A stretch of DNA of 64,000 nucleotides from Methanomicrobiaceae archaeon (GCA_016926855.1 JAFGNT010000018.1:1-64000); one strand, 5' to 3'; shown: positions 53,754 through 63,957, counted from the first letter of the stretch. Translations and numbers: made by a program. The notes: generated from the sequence alone by a model not told the origin.

Positions 53754-54755
53754 TCAGAACCACTGGTCCAGTGTCCGTTGCCCCCCGCGTTGCACAATTT
53801 TATCCAGAGCAGTCTGGATACGTTCCTCTGCGAAGTCATAGGTTTCGCACAGAAATGCAAGAATTTCATCAGGATTTGGATCTCCCCACTGCAGGGAGTA
53901 CGAAGATGTGTTTGGCGGTTCGAGAAAAAATTGCAGAACCGGTTCGAAATCGAAGTCTGGTGACTTTTCCCTGATTGTTTCAAGAAAACGGTCCTGCCTG
54001 ACAATTTTCAGCGCGGTTTTTGCACCGACCCCCCTGATGCCGGGATTGAAATCCGTTCCGATGAGGATACCAATCTTGATCAGGTCCTCACGTGAAAGAG
54101 AGTGCCCTTCCAGAACATCGCGCAGGATAATACGTTCGGGCCTGACTACAATAGTCCTCCCCCTGACTTTTCTTCGGGAACTGACTGTCAGGTTACGGAC
54201 GAGTACCGGAGCACCGAAGAGCAATGCGTCATAGTCCTGCGAAACCGCATAGCTGACAACGCCGTTACGTGCCATCGATGCAGCCTGAGCCTCACCCTCG
54301 CTCGGTGCGTCCACAAAAGGTATCTTCATCAGGCGCAGCAGCTCTTTCGCACTCCCGATGATCTGCGCGTCAACCCGTGATGAAGAACGCGCCTGTCGGT
54401 ACGCTTCTTCGGTATCCCCCTCCTTCAGGGCCTTTATCCACAGCTCACCCGCAACTCGCCGCGTTTCCCGTCGTTCCCTGACCGTTTCAGCTTTGAATTC
54501 AGGCGGGGGTCCATCAAAGATAAAGACGGGACGGATCCCCTTTTCAAGGAAATTAATCGTACGGAAAAAGATGCCTGACAGGTGCGAGGTCACCCTTCCT
54601 TCACGGTCCATCAGGGGTGTTCCGTCAGGCTGCCTGATGATGCTGAGAAACTGGTACAGCGCATTATGCGCATCGATGGCACCTATGCCGCCCAGCGAAT
54701 TCCACTCAACAGTGGTCTTATAATCCGCCAGCAGGTCCCGGATTGCAACTCCCAT
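53754..54755 (-). CDS. fen: flap endonuclease 1
   Basis: A 333-residue FEN-1. It begins MGVAIRDLLADYKTTVEWNSLGGIGAIDAHNALYQFL, with the metal-binding VFIFDGPPPEFK, VDAPSEGEAQAASMAR and ILIGTDFNPGIRGVGAKTALKI. The C-terminus is QRTLDQWF, a PIP box for PCNA binding. It removes 5' flaps during Okazaki-fragment maturation and repair. I start at ATG 54755; an upstream ATG at 54767 is in frame. Confidence 0.96.
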   Translation of the reverse strand: MGVAIRDLLADYKTTVEWNSLGGIGAIDAHNALYQFLSIIRQPDGTPLMDREGRVTSHLSGIFFRTINFLEKGIRPVFIFDGPPPEFKAETVRERRETRRVAGELWIKALKEGDTEEAYRQARSSSRVDAQIIGSAKELLRLMKIPFVDAPSEGEAQAASMARNGVVSYAVSQDYDALLFGAPVLVRNLTVSSRRKVRGRTIVVRPERIILRDVLEGHSLSREDLIKIGILIGTDFNPGIRGVGAKTALKIVRQDRFLETIREKSPDFDFEPVLQFFLEPPNTSSYSLQWGDPNPDEILAFLCETYDFAEERIQTALDKIVQRGGQRTLDQWF

Positions 54756-54806
54756 GCTATCAGACACGCGAAAATTAATTGGTATGTTCCGGGGCCATGC
54801 GCCGGA

Positions 54807-55121
54807 TTAACGGTACATCCGCCGCGAGAGGTCGTTCACGATCCCTTCCATATGCGAAACGGTGTGTTCGTACTTCTGGCTCATCCCGCTCGAGAGTTCC
54901 TCGAGGTTCACCCGCATCGTACGTTCGCGTGAGATGACGCTTTCATCGAGATGACGGATTTTCATGGCAAGGGAGAGAAAAAGGCCGCCAAAGGACAGCA
55001 TCATCAATACCGTCGAGATTGCGATGATGAGATCCTGCCACAGGCGCATAACGAGAACAAGCGTCGAGACAACGAGCACTATGGTCAGAATGATATCAAT
55101 CAGGTATTCCCGAATATCCAT
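54807..55121 (-). CDS. small membrane protein with coiled-coil tail
   Basis: A 104-residue protein with two hydrophobic segments at about residues 5-28 and 32-55, then a charged helical tail (RHLDESVISRERTMRVNLEELSSG). It has no known motif. ATG 55121 has no clear ribosome-binding site; an in-frame start exists 18 bases upstream. The next gene downstream is FEN-1, 51 bases away on the same strand, with no evident functional tie. Confidence 0.6.
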   Translation of the reverse strand: MDIREYLIDIILTIVLVVSTLVLVMRLWQDLIIAISTVLMMLSFGGLFLSLAMKIRHLDESVISRERTMRVNLEELSSGMSQKYEHTVSHMEGIVNDLSRRMYR

Positions 55122-55337
55122 GCTTTTAGATGATGACAAACCATTAATTAATCTAACTATATAGTCTGTAGACGCCGGATTGGTTCCAATCCCATTTCGG
55201 GCAGTGCTGGCATCACCACCAGAGCGGGTACGCGAGTAAGGTGAATCCCCGCCGGAAAGACAGATACGGGCATACGAAGAAACGCCCCGTATCCCACGTT
55301 TTCCTTATATCTCAGCAAAAACAGACGGAGCAATACA

Positions 55338-56243
55338 ATGGATTTACGAAATAGTGCACCTTTCATCGGGATGCCGCTACTGCTGATCGCAGTCCAGATA
55401 GGCGCCCTCCTCCTCACTCCCCAGATGCAGAGTGCGGGTATCTCGGCATTCGAAGATCCGGCATCATTCGGAAACACGCTCATCTTTATCGGTATTCTTC
55501 TCGGATTCACTCTGATACTGCTCCTGCTGATCCGCTGGGGGGGCAAGCGGATAATCGCCGCAGTCATCGCCGCTTCGATATTCTTTACGTTCATCTACAT
55601 ATTCAGCGCTTTAACGATGTTTGTATTCGGCGGATCGCTCATCGGTACAATCGCTACGTTCCTGCTTGCTGTATGTGCAACGGGCGTGCTGTACCTCTAC
55701 CCGGAATGGTATGTTATTGATACGCTGGGGGTACTTATCGCTGCGGGAGTTGCCGCGATCTTCGGCATTTCTCTGGAGATCGCCCCGGTGCTCATCCTGC
55801 TCGTCCTGCTCGCGGTGTATGACGCCATCTCGGTGTACAAAACACGCCATATGATCGAACTCGCGGAGAACGTCGTGGAAATGAAGGCACCGATTCTTGT
55901 CGTCATTCCGAAAAGCAGGAATTATTCCTACATAAAGGAAGGGCTTTCACTCGAGAAAGGCGAACGGGGGGCATTCATTATGGGGATGGGGGACCTGATC
56001 ATGCCTTCCATCCTTGTCGTATCAGTGCACGCTTTTCTTGATGCACCACTCATCCTCGGGCTTCTTTCGCTGCCGACTGTAGGCACGATGCTCGGATCCC
56101 TTGCCGGCCTTGCGGTGCTCCTGTATTATGTAAACCGCGGCAACCCACAGGCAGGCCTTCCCACCCTGAATGGCGGTGCCATTGCGGGCTTTCTTATTGT
56201 ATGTCTTCTAACGGGGAGCTGGGGCTGGATACCCGGTATCTGA
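55338..56243 (+). CDS. presenilin/signal-peptide-peptidase family intramembrane aspartyl protease (PSH)
   Basis: A 301-residue protein with nine hydrophobic segments. The catalytic motifs are LAVYDAISVYKT (YD, aspartate near residue 161) and FIMGMGDLIMPS (GxGD, aspartate near residue 219). The C-terminal LPTLNGGAIAGF occupies the place of the PAL motif. Length and motifs match the archaeal presenilin homologue of Methanoculleus, for which a crystal structure exists. It cleaves membrane proteins within the bilayer; its natural substrates are unknown. The 3' end overlaps NOG1 by 50 bases. Confidence 0.93.
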   Translation: MDLRNSAPFIGMPLLLIAVQIGALLLTPQMQSAGISAFEDPASFGNTLIFIGILLGFTLILLLLIRWGGKRIIAAVIAASIFFTFIYIFSALTMFVFGGSLIGTIATFLLAVCATGVLYLYPEWYVIDTLGVLIAAGVAAIFGISLEIAPVLILLVLLAVYDAISVYKTRHMIELAENVVEMKAPILVVIPKSRNYSYIKEGLSLEKGERGAFIMGMGDLIMPSILVVSVHAFLDAPLILGLLSLPTVGTMLGSLAGLAVLLYYVNRGNPQAGLPTLNGGAIAGFLIVCLLTGSWGWIPGI

Positions 56244-57150
56244 GCAGCAAATCCAGCACCTCCATTACTCCCTCGCCCGTTGCCGTTGACATGGAGGGAT
56301 ACCCTTCACCCGGGAAAATATCCGCCTTATTAACCACAGCTTCCACAGGGACGTCCGATTCCCTGCGAATCTCGTCGAGGAGGTGGATCTGGTCAACAAG
56401 GGGGTACCCGCACTCCTCACTTGCATCGATTATGAAAAGAATGACGTCCGCTACATGGGTCACCGCACTCATCGCCTGCTGCTCTATTACGTTGCGTTCG
56501 TCCGCAGGCCGGTCAAGCACTCCGGGCGTGTCCACGAACTGGATACGCTCCCGGCCGATTTCACGGTGCCCGACAATCACCTGTTTGGTGGTGAAGGCAT
56601 AGCCTGCGATCTCCGGTTCTGCCGAGGAGACAAGGCGAATGAATGAAGATTTACCCACATTGGGGAATCCGGCGATGACCACAGTGAATGTGTCCTGCAC
56701 TTCGGGAAGCTTTCTCAGGCTGTTTCGCACATCATTGAGAAAATGAAGATCGGTGTCGACCTGATGCACGATGGAGGAGATCCGGGCGACTGCCCGCCTC
56801 CGGAGAACCGCCGTGTCTTCCGCGTGCCGCATCTCCCGCGCGTACGAAACCCCGACCGATCGTGCCTGCGATGCAGCCCATGCCAACGCCCCAAGGGACT
56901 GTTTTACCCGGTCGATCCCAAAGAGTATATTGACCGTCTCCCGGTAAAACGGTGAAAGAGCATCAAAAGATGGAAATTTACGTACCGTATCGTCAAGTTT
57001 GTCGAAGACGGCGCTGGAGATGCTCCTGACAAACTCTTCGTTGCCCCGATCCTTATTGAGTTTCTCCTTTCGTTTCACTGCCGCGCGGCGAAATGCCCGG
57101 TCGAGCACTTCTTCCGCCGTGGGCACTGTTGGGATTTTTTCTAATTCCAC
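56194..57150 (-). CDS. NOG1-family ribosome-assembly GTPase
   Basis: A 318-residue GTPase. An N-terminal helical domain (residues 1-155) precedes the G domain with G1 IAGFPNVGKSSF, the Thr of G2 in YAFTTKQ, G3 DTPGVLDRP, and G4 VVNKAD. The pattern matches archaeal NOG1 (Nucleolar GTP-binding protein 1), involved in large-subunit assembly. It faces PSH with a 50-base convergent overlap. It is divergent from the CBS regulator, with 47 bases between. Confidence 0.93.
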   Translation of the reverse strand: MELEKIPTVPTAEEVLDRAFRRAAVKRKEKLNKDRGNEEFVRSISSAVFDKLDDTVRKFPSFDALSPFYRETVNILFGIDRVKQSLGALAWAASQARSVGVSYAREMRHAEDTAVLRRRAVARISSIVHQVDTDLHFLNDVRNSLRKLPEVQDTFTVVIAGFPNVGKSSFIRLVSSAEPEIAGYAFTTKQVIVGHREIGRERIQFVDTPGVLDRPADERNVIEQQAMSAVTHVADVILFIIDASEECGYPLVDQIHLLDEIRRESDVPVEAVVNKADIFPGEGYPSMSTATGEGVMEVLDLLLRYRVSSPSSPLEDIQ

Positions 57151-57197
57151 GTCTGCACAACCGTATCTATTTATGTAAATCCGGATGATTAATCGTT

Positions 57198-58076
57198 ATG
57201 GATCTCTCGCTCATCCAGAAGGATATCCTCATTACGCTCATTTCCCTCTATCATAAGCAGTCGCATGCTATAAAAGGGGAGGAGATCGCGGAGGTGCTGC
57301 GGCGAAATCCGGGTACTGTGCGAAACCAGATGCAGGCTCTCAAGGCACTCAGTCTTGTGGACGGGGTACCAGGCCCTAAAGGCGGCTACACACCCACTGA
57401 GCAGGCATACCGTGAACTCAACCTGACATCGTATGAGCAGGAATCCGATGTTCCGATTTCAAAAGACGGAAAACCAGTCCATGGCGTGAATGTCTCGGAG
57501 ATAGACTTTACCACGATTTGCCATCCGGATGTCTGCCATGCGGTGGTCAAGCTCATCGGAAGCGTCAAGCTCTTCACTATCGGGGATATGATCTCAATCG
57601 GACCGACACCTGTAAACAAGCTCCTCGTCAGCGGAGAGATCTACGGAAAGGACGAAGTTCAGCAGGCCCTCCTGATCACCATATCCGAGATGATATCGCT
57701 TCCGAAAAAGCACATTAAATCATACATGAGTTCCCCCCTGTATACTCTTCCGGTCGATGCCAGTCTGCGCGAGGCAGTCCATCTCTTCACTCTCCACCAT
57801 ATCCACGGCGCGCCTGTCATCAGGGACGACCACCTGCTGGGCATCGTGACACTGAGCGATATTGCCAGGGGCATTGATGACGGAAAAACGCTTGAAACAC
57901 CGGTTTCGGAAGTAATGACCGCCGACGTGGAAACCGCCCCCGCAGACATGAAACTCTTCGAAGTGATTGGACAGTTTAAAGAGCGGGAAATCGGGCGCCT
58001 TATTATCGTCGAAGGATCCAAACCGGTGGGCATACTGACACAGTCAGATATTATCCGCGTCTTCCCGCTTCTCTGA
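57198..58076 (+). CDS. winged-helix and CBS-domain transcription regulator
   Basis: A 292-residue protein. The N-terminal winged helix covers about residues 1-75 (AEVLRRNPGTVRNQMQALKALSLVDGVPGPKGGY). A central linker domain has ICHPDVCHAVVKLIGS, and two CBS domains fill residues 173-292 (SSPLYTLPVDASLREAVHLF and TADVETAPADMKLFEVIGQF). CBS pairs usually bind adenylates. DNA target and ligand are unknown. Its promoter region overlaps that of NOG1. Confidence 0.9.
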   Translation: MDLSLIQKDILITLISLYHKQSHAIKGEEIAEVLRRNPGTVRNQMQALKALSLVDGVPGPKGGYTPTEQAYRELNLTSYEQESDVPISKDGKPVHGVNVSEIDFTTICHPDVCHAVVKLIGSVKLFTIGDMISIGPTPVNKLLVSGEIYGKDEVQQALLITISEMISLPKKHIKSYMSSPLYTLPVDASLREAVHLFTLHHIHGAPVIRDDHLLGIVTLSDIARGIDDGKTLETPVSEVMTADVETAPADMKLFEVIGQFKEREIGRLIIVEGSKPVGILTQSDIIRVFPLL

Positions 58077-58136
58077 TAGGGTCGGGATCAAAAGACGCAA
58101 ATTCGCCCGCCTTTTGTACAAAACTCGATATTAGAA

Positions 58137-58150
58137 CAATTTAAATATTA
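58137..58150 (+). promoter_or_regulatory. possible TATA box of the PRC-barrel gene
   Basis: AATTTAAATATTAG is the most TATA-like element, about 20-33 bases before ATG 58170. The leader is T-rich and has no Shine-Dalgarno sequence, so the mRNA may be leaderless. Confidence 0.45.
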
Positions 58151-58169
58151 GTACATACTCCTTTTTTTT

Positions 58170-58421
58170 ATGAAAAATACCTACTCCCGCAGCCTTTCAA
58201 AGAAAAAAGTCATGAGTACCGATGGCATGCTGATCGGTATGATAAAAAATATCCTTGTCGATCTCGATACCGGCCTTGTCATCGACCTTGTCGTGAAACC
58301 CGATCCCACTTTTGACACGGGCGGATACACGATGGATGGCGATCGGATGTTCATACCGTTTGAAGCGGTCAAAGACATCAAGGACTACATCGTGGTCGAT
58401 CGCTATCTTTCCAAAAAATAA
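58170..58421 (+). CDS. PRC-barrel domain protein
   Basis: An 83-residue single-domain protein. Blocks VMSTDGMLIGMIKNILVDLDTGLVIDLVV and MFIPFEAVKDIKDYIVVD match the PRC-barrel fold found in photosynthetic reaction centre H subunits and in the ribosome-maturation protein RimM. Small archaeal members may bind RNA or proteins. The 3' end overlaps the HAD phosphatase end by 19 bases on the other strand. Confidence 0.88.
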   Translation: MKNTYSRSLSKKKVMSTDGMLIGMIKNILVDLDTGLVIDLVVKPDPTFDTGGYTMDGDRMFIPFEAVKDIKDYIVVDRYLSKK

Positions 58422-59155
58422 TGTGAAAAGCAGGCACGCACAAACTCGACAAACCCATCCCCGTACATTTTTTTCGTCACGTAATCGGCGGCATCCTTCG
58501 TGACCTGATGCCCGTTTGCCACCGCCCCGCCGATTCCGGCGGACCGTACCAGTTCGGCGTCGTTTTCAGAATCCCCGATTGCAATAAAATCAGCCGGAGA
58601 TAAACCCATTTCGGCAGAAAGCCGGATAAAGGCCGAACCTTTGTGTACTCCGGGGGTCTGGAGATGAATGGCAAATCCGGTGTCAAGTACGCAAACCTGA
58701 TAATCACGAAGCACGGTCCGCACCTCATCGACATCGACGGTTTTCGCAAACGCCACGTCCGCCACCCGGTAATCCGGACTATAGAGTTCGAGCCGGACTC
58801 CCTTTTCGTTAAAATATGCTTCAAGCGCGTGAAACGCTGTCCAGCACCCCTCCTGATCTCCGCATACACGGGGGGTGCCCTGAAATGTGACACGAAAGAC
58901 ACCGCCGTTCTCGGCGATGATCGTCCCGTCAGTCCCAATCATTTTGCAGAGAATATCAAGGGAACAGACCGTGTTCCCGCTTGCGAGGACAACAGGGACG
59001 CCTTTATCGACGAGAGTACGGATTACATGGATGGCATCGGTATTGATCCGGCGTCTGGAGTCGGTAATCGTGCCGTCGATGTCGCAGATCAATGCCCGCG
59101 GGGAAGGGCGGGGCACTGCCGCCTGACCGCGTTCGGTGTGCTGTGGACAGGTCAT
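58403..59155 (-). CDS. HAD-superfamily phosphatase (archaeal phosphoglycolate phosphatase type)
   Basis: A 250-residue Cof-type HAD phosphatase. The nucleophile motif is [15 protein letters not shown] near residue 25, with [10 protein letters not shown] as motif II, and [16 protein letters not shown] as motif IV. The archaeal phosphoglycolate phosphatase family has this design. The ATG overlaps the radA stop by 4 bases. The role with radA is unclear. Confidence 0.9.
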   Translation of the reverse strand: MTCPQHTERGQAAVPRPSPRALICDIDGTITDSRRRINTDAIHVIRTLVDKGVPVVLASGNTVCSLDILCKMIGTDGTIIAENGGVFRVTFQGTPRVCGDQEGCWTAFHALEAYFNEKGVRLELYSPDYRVADVAFAKTVDVDEVRTVLRDYQVCVLDTGFAIHLQTPGVHKGSAFIRLSAEMGLSPADFIAIGDSENDAELVRSAGIGGAVANGHQVTKDAADYVTKKMYGDGFVEFVRACFSHYFLER

Positions 59156-60126
59156 ACGCTTTTGAGCCCTGCCTCTTCCACGATAAACGCCGCTTCCCCC
59201 TCAGGGAGGTTCGGGCTGTCAACAAGTTTCGCAACCCGTTTTCCGCCCTTGCTCTTCCGCAGGTACACCCGGAACTTGGAGGCATGCCCGACAATATTAC
59301 CTCCGACCGGCTTCGTTGGGTCCCCGAAAAAGACAGCGGGGTTCGACTGCACCTGGTTGGTAACGAGTGCGACGGCATTGTGCTCTTCTGCGATCTTTGC
59401 AATGTCGTACATGTGTTTGTTGAGCTTCTGCTGGCGAACCGAGAGCGTTCCCCTCCCCGAATACTCCGCCCGGAAGTGTGCGGTCAACGAATCGACGATG
59501 AACAGGCGCACCGGCCGATTCGTGTCACGAAGCCCGGCGGCCAGTTCACGGGCACTGTCAAGCAGCAGCATCTGGTGATCCGATGTGTATCCCTTCGCTA
59601 CATGAATATGTTCGAGGAACTCCTCGACAGGAGGGATATCCCAATCAATCTCGAGGCCTGCGACCATCTGTGCGATACGTTCAGGACGGAAGGTGTTTTC
59701 GGTATCGATATACACGCATGATGCGGAAAGGCCGCCAAAATCCTCGGGCAGTTGGGCGTTCACCGCCATCTGGTGGGCGATCTGGCTCTTCCCCGAACCG
59801 AATTCCCCGTAAAATTCGGAAATCGACTTGGTTTCAAGCCCTCCACCGAGCAAATCGTCAAGCTCGGGCACCAGCGTCGAGAGCTTTCTCACCTCTTTTC
59901 GCTCCTCGAGGACTACTTTTCCCGTCTTGAAACCACCGATATCGGCCATTTTCCGGGCTTCCCGGATCATCTTCTTTGCCGTGGCTTCGCCAATCTCCGC
60001 CGCTTCGGCAAGATCGGAATACGACGCCGTCGCAATGCCTTCGATGGTCGCATACCCTGCCTCGCGCAATTTGTCGGCGGTCGTCGGCCCGACACCGGGC
60101 AGGTCTTCGAGATCAATTTCTCCCAT
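59152..60126 (-). CDS. radA: DNA repair and recombination protein RadA
   Basis: A 324-residue RadA recombinase. The N-terminal helix-hairpin-helix domain has [20 protein letters not shown]; the core has Walker [10 protein letters not shown] near residue 105, Walker B LFIVDSLT near residue 220, and L2-region [24 protein letters not shown]. It forms filaments on single-stranded DNA for strand exchange. I start at ATG 60126, the family start; the frame extends to 60240. It lies 52 bases after the RPA gene and overlaps the HAD phosphatase. Confidence 0.97.
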   Translation of the reverse strand: MGEIDLEDLPGVGPTTADKLREAGYATIEGIATASYSDLAEAAEIGEATAKKMIREARKMADIGGFKTGKVVLEERKEVRKLSTLVPELDDLLGGGLETKSISEFYGEFGSGKSQIAHQMAVNAQLPEDFGGLSASCVYIDTENTFRPERIAQMVAGLEIDWDIPPVEEFLEHIHVAKGYTSDHQMLLLDSARELAAGLRDTNRPVRLFIVDSLTAHFRAEYSGRGTLSVRQQKLNKHMYDIAKIAEEHNAVALVTNQVQSNPAVFFGDPTKPVGGNIVGHASKFRVYLRKSKGGKRVAKLVDSPNLPEGEAAFIVEEAGLKSV

Positions 60127-60178
60127 GGTCGTTGTACCTCTCGTAATTCGATTACATATGACTTTCCAAAACGGCATA

Positions 60179-61501
60179 TTACAGGGGCGGCGCGGAGGGT
60201 GAAAGTGTTCGCTCAGGAGTCTTTCTGAGAATCCGGGCAATCCGATCCTTCAGGAGAGCCGGATCAATCCGAACAGGAGTGCACGTTCCGACCGTAATGC
60301 GGTTCTGTGAACGCCGCCCGGTTACCTGCACTTCGGCACCCGGCGGCAGCGGGGTGTCTAGCAGGAAGGCGGTCTCCCCGTCATCGATGCAAAGTCCGAA
60401 GAAAGTCTCGATGACAGTACCTGTAAACGTCACAGGCTCATCGTCCGTCATGACAACCCGGATGGCGCTTCCCCACCCTATGTGCAGCTCACATTCACCT
60501 GATTTCGCCCGCTTCACGGGTGCGTTGAATACCTCCACGGTGTCACCGGGCGCGAACGGAAGCAGGGCGTGCTCCCCCCAGAGGACAAACGGCACTTCAG
60601 TCCCGCCGGACCCGACGGTAATGTTTCGGACATGGGAACGTGTCCCCTTCCGTGTCTCGAACTCCCGTGCCGGACGGACCGCGACCACCTCCCCTGCACT
60701 ACACACGGGCTTACCCTCCGCGAGCATACCAAGAGGTGTAAACGGTACCGTGACCTGCACGTCGACTGCCTGAACAACAGCCTGTTCCCCGAGGCTGTAC
60801 TCCCTTCCGCCTGTGCGGGGATTAAATGCTGCACCTTCGATTCGCACCGCACGCCCGGATGCATCCGACAGCTGCTCGAAAAGCGGAGGGTGCCAGCAGA
60901 CAAGGCGTGCAGTCCCATCCGCATCCCCGACAATGACGTCGATCCGTTCCCCCGGGGTGCCGTCCCGCCGGGTGAATGTCTGCACATCGCCCGCAAAGAG
61001 GACACGGACTTCAAGGAGTACCCGATCGGCATCGGGAACCTCCCCGGACACCGTGACTTCCCGTGTCGCGATGTCGCACGCCGCCTTCTGAAGATCGACG
61101 ACCTGCACCTCGGCAGGGGATCGGAGCCTTCCTGCAATCTCAAGCACATCTCCGGGAGCGATCTCGGCCACGGCACCCGTTCGCTCGTCCCAGAGAAGAA
61201 GTGTGATCTCACCCGTTTCGTCACCAACCCTGACGCGGGCCACACACCCCTCTGTGCCGTCCGGCCTGCCAAATGTCCGCGGTTCGGAAACAGTAAGCAC
61301 TTTACCAAAAAAACAGGCAAGGCTTGCATCGGATGCAAGCTTCGCAATCGGCCGGTGTTCACGGCCTGCCGCCCTGACGACGAGCATCGCCGCCGTCTGC
61401 TCGTCGAGTAATCCCCCGGAGGCCTCGATCGTCTCTCCGATGAGCCGCTCATACTCCTCAAAGGAGTAGAGATCATCCACGAGCGCATAATGCAGGCGCA
61501 C
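60179..61501 (-). CDS. replication protein A-like single-stranded DNA-binding protein
   Basis: A 440-residue protein with an N-terminal helical region (residues 1-60) and about four OB folds. Recognisable blocks are [38 protein letters not shown] in OB1, [19 protein letters not shown] in OB2, [23 protein letters not shown] in OB3 and a final domain from about residue 360. It protects ssDNA in replication and repair. It stands directly upstream of radA, and after lysA by 18 bases. Confidence 0.9.
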   Translation of the reverse strand: MRLHYALVDDLYSFEEYERLIGETIEASGGLLDEQTAAMLVVRAAGREHRPIAKLASDASLACFFGKVLTVSEPRTFGRPDGTEGCVARVRVGDETGEITLLLWDERTGAVAEIAPGDVLEIAGRLRSPAEVQVVDLQKAACDIATREVTVSGEVPDADRVLLEVRVLFAGDVQTFTRRDGTPGERIDVIVGDADGTARLVCWHPPLFEQLSDASGRAVRIEGAAFNPRTGGREYSLGEQAVVQAVDVQVTVPFTPLGMLAEGKPVCSAGEVVAVRPAREFETRKGTRSHVRNITVGSGGTEVPFVLWGEHALLPFAPGDTVEVFNAPVKRAKSGECELHIGWGSAIRVVMTDDEPVTFTGTVIETFFGLCIDDGETAFLLDTPLPPGAEVQVTGRRSQNRITVGTCTPVRIDPALLKDRIARILRKTPERTLSPSAPPL

Positions 61502-61519
61502 CCGGCCACCCCCTCTGCT

Positions 61520-62812
61520 TTATTCCTGCCATGGCGGCGTCTGCATCGTGCCGGTGAGATCCCCGACGGTCTCCCCGCGGCGCATCAGTGCCGCCCGTGC
61601 ACCATTCACCAGCACCTCGGGACACCGGGGCCTGCTATTGTACTGCGATGACATGGAAAAGCCATATGCTCCGGCATCGAGAACCGCAATCAGGTCTCCG
61701 GCCTTTACGGCAGGCAGCCGGCGATCCGAAGCAATGATGTCCCCTGTTTCGCAGATCGGCCCCGTGACGGTATACTCGCCTGCGGGTTTAGCGTCCGCAC
61801 GGTTGGCAACCACTACTTCATGCCATGCATCGTAGAGCACCGGTCGGGCAAGCAGGTTGAATCCCGCGTCGACGTTCACAAACGTCTTATGCGACTGCTT
61901 GACGGAATTGACAGCCGTCAGAAGGACCGTGGAATCCCCGACAAGATACCGCCCCGGCTCGACCCATAGTTCGGGGGTGATCCCGCACCGGTTAATCGCC
62001 TCGAGAAACACCGGCATCACGGCGTCTGCGTATTCCTCGGGTGTTGGAGCAACATCAATCGAACGGTGGTACGGGATCCCGAGCCCGCCCCCGATATCGA
62101 GAAACTTCAGTTTTATACCGAGATCCGTGACATCCCGCGCAACCTCCGCCATCACGCCGGCGGCCCGGGCAAACGGCAGGACGTCGAGGATCTGTGATCC
62201 GATATGGCAGTGCATCCCGACAGGGCGCACATGGTCGCAGGCAAGGGCCTCCCGGTACGCGTCGAGTATCTGGTCCGCGGGAATCCCGAACTTGCTCGTC
62301 CTGAGCCCTGTCGCAATCTTCGGGTGCGTAGGTACTTCAAGGGCCGGGTTGACACGGAAAGCAATCTCGACCGTTTTCCCGGCAGCCCCGGCAGCAGCAT
62401 CGAGCTGGCGGAGCTCGTCGATCGAATCGACCGACACGCGAACTCCTTTCGCAGCGGCAAGCGCGAGATCGACAGGGCTCTTTGAGCTCCCGTTGAAGAG
62501 CAGCAGGCGGGGATCCATCCCTGCCGAAAGTGCGAGATCAAGTTCGCCTGCAGAGAAGACATCGGCACCGGCTCCCTGCCGGGCGAGAGTCCGGAGAATG
62601 GCGAGATTCCCGTTCGCTTTCGCCGCGTACAGAACCTGTATGGCAGGGTAGTGGCGTTTCAGGGCCGACGCAAACCGGGTGAAATTCGCGATAATCCGCA
62701 TTTCGTCCGTAACATAGAGCGGTGTGCCGTATTCTTCCGCAAGAGTGACACAGTCGTGCCCACCGATATGCAGGTGCCCGCCCCCGATGGTGAGGTGGGG
62801 AGGGAGGTTCAA
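61520..62812 (-). CDS. lysA: diaminopimelate decarboxylase
   Basis: A 430-residue PLP decarboxylase. The PLP lysine is in VLYAAKANGNLAILR near residue 63, FLDIGGGLGIPYH forms the phosphate site, and GPICETGDIIASDRRLP and DAGAYGFSMSSQYNSRPR supply dimer contacts. It makes lysine from meso-diaminopimelate. It overlaps the dapL end by 4 bases, placing two steps of the diaminopimelate-aminotransferase route together. Confidence 0.96.
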   Translation of the reverse strand: MNLPPHLTIGGGHLHIGGHDCVTLAEEYGTPLYVTDEMRIIANFTRFASALKRHYPAIQVLYAAKANGNLAILRTLARQGAGADVFSAGELDLALSAGMDPRLLLFNGSSKSPVDLALAAAKGVRVSVDSIDELRQLDAAAGAAGKTVEIAFRVNPALEVPTHPKIATGLRTSKFGIPADQILDAYREALACDHVRPVGMHCHIGSQILDVLPFARAAGVMAEVARDVTDLGIKLKFLDIGGGLGIPYHRSIDVAPTPEEYADAVMPVFLEAINRCGITPELWVEPGRYLVGDSTVLLTAVNSVKQSHKTFVNVDAGFNLLARPVLYDAWHEVVVANRADAKPAGEYTVTGPICETGDIIASDRRLPAVKAGDLIAVLDAGAYGFSMSSQYNSRPRCPEVLVNGARAALMRRGETVGDLTGTMQTPPWQE

Positions 62813-63957
62813 AAGGCAAGCCCCCTCATGCGCTCGAGCGCCTCTTCTATCCGCTCCATCGACCGGGTAATGGCGAACCGGACATATCCTTCTCCGTGGG
62901 TTCCGAACCCGACGCCGGGAGTGACGACAATGCCGGCTTCGTTCAGCATCCGTGCTGCGAACGCCATGCTATCCGCAACAGGCATCCAGACATAGAAGGT
63001 CGCCTTCGGCATCGGAACCTCAAAGCCAAGTTCCCGCAGACCGCCGACAAGCAGATCACGCCGCTTCTGGTAGACACGGCAGGCATCGGCGACACACTGT
63101 TGCGGGCCGGTGAGTGCAGTGATTGCCGCCCTCTGGATAGCATCGAACGCTCCCGAATCGACATTCGTCTTGACACGCCCGAGCCCCGCAATGATGTCCG
63201 CATTGCCCGCGGCCATCCCGATTCGCCATCCCGTCATGTTGTAGGTCTTTGAGAGAGAGTGCATTTCAATACCCACCTCTGCCGCCCCGTCAACCTCGAG
63301 AAACGAAAGCGGCCGGTACCCGTCGAAGGCGATCTCGGAGTACGCATTGTCATGCACAACGACGATATTGTGTTCCCGGGCGAAATCCACCACTTCGGCA
63401 AAGAAAGCCCGGGACGCGACGGCGGCTGTCGGGTTGTTCGGATACCCGAGAAACATCAGTTTCGCCCTCTGCAACACGTCGGAAGGGATGTCATCAAGCA
63501 CCGGGAGAAACGCATGCTCCGCTGTGAGGGGCAGTTCGTGCATCTTTCCCTCGGCAAAGAGCGTCGATGTCCGGTAAACCGGGTATCCCGGATCGGTGGC
63601 AAGCACATAATCGCCGGGATTGACGAACGCCTCGGGAATGTGTGCGATGCCCTCCTTTGATCCAATCAGGGCAAGAACCTCGGTGGCGGGATCGAGGTCG
63701 ACTGAAAACCGTCCGGAGTACCAGGCTGAAACCGCCTCGCGGAACGCATACATACCCGTATAACTCGGGTAATGATGAGTAGCGGGATCGCGGGCGGCAG
63801 TGCAGAGTGCCTCGACGATATGAGGGGGTGTCGGGAGATCGGGATCGCCGACACCGAAGTCGATAACGTCCACACCCTGCCGCTGTTTTTCTGCTTTCAT
63901 CTCGTCAATTCGTGCAAAAAGATACGGAGGGAGATGATTCAGGCGTTGAGCGTACAT
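62809..63957 (-). CDS. dapL: LL-diaminopimelate aminotransferase
   Basis: A 382-residue class I/II aminotransferase of the DapL group. Blocks are VDVIDFGVGDPDLPTPPHIVEAL, LGYPNNPTAAVASRAFF, VVHDNAYSEIAFDGY and the PLP lysine in EMHSLSKTYNMTGWRIGMAAGN near residue 233. It converts tetrahydrodipicolinate to LL-diaminopimelate directly. ATG 63957 begins the conserved part; a longer frame reaches 63993, near the right edge. The call as DapL rather than a related aminotransferase rests on the lysA neighbour. Confidence 0.9.
   Translation of the reverse strand: MYAQRLNHLPPYLFARIDEMKAEKQRQGVDVIDFGVGDPDLPTPPHIVEALCTAARDPATHHYPSYTGMYAFREAVSAWYSGRFSVDLDPATEVLALIGSKEGIAHIPEAFVNPGDYVLATDPGYPVYRTSTLFAEGKMHELPLTAEHAFLPVLDDIPSDVLQRAKLMFLGYPNNPTAAVASRAFFAEVVDFAREHNIVVVHDNAYSEIAFDGYRPLSFLEVDGAAEVGIEMHSLSKTYNMTGWRIGMAAGNADIIAGLGRVKTNVDSGAFDAIQRAAITALTGPQQCVADACRVYQKRRDLLVGGLRELGFEVPMPKATFYVWMPVADSMAFAARMLNEAGIVVTPGVGFGTHGEGYVRFAITRSMERIEEALERMRGLAF

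Noticed and set aside
58643-59578. 311-residue plus-strand frame
   Set aside because: It is antisense to radA and the HAD phosphatase, both well conserved.
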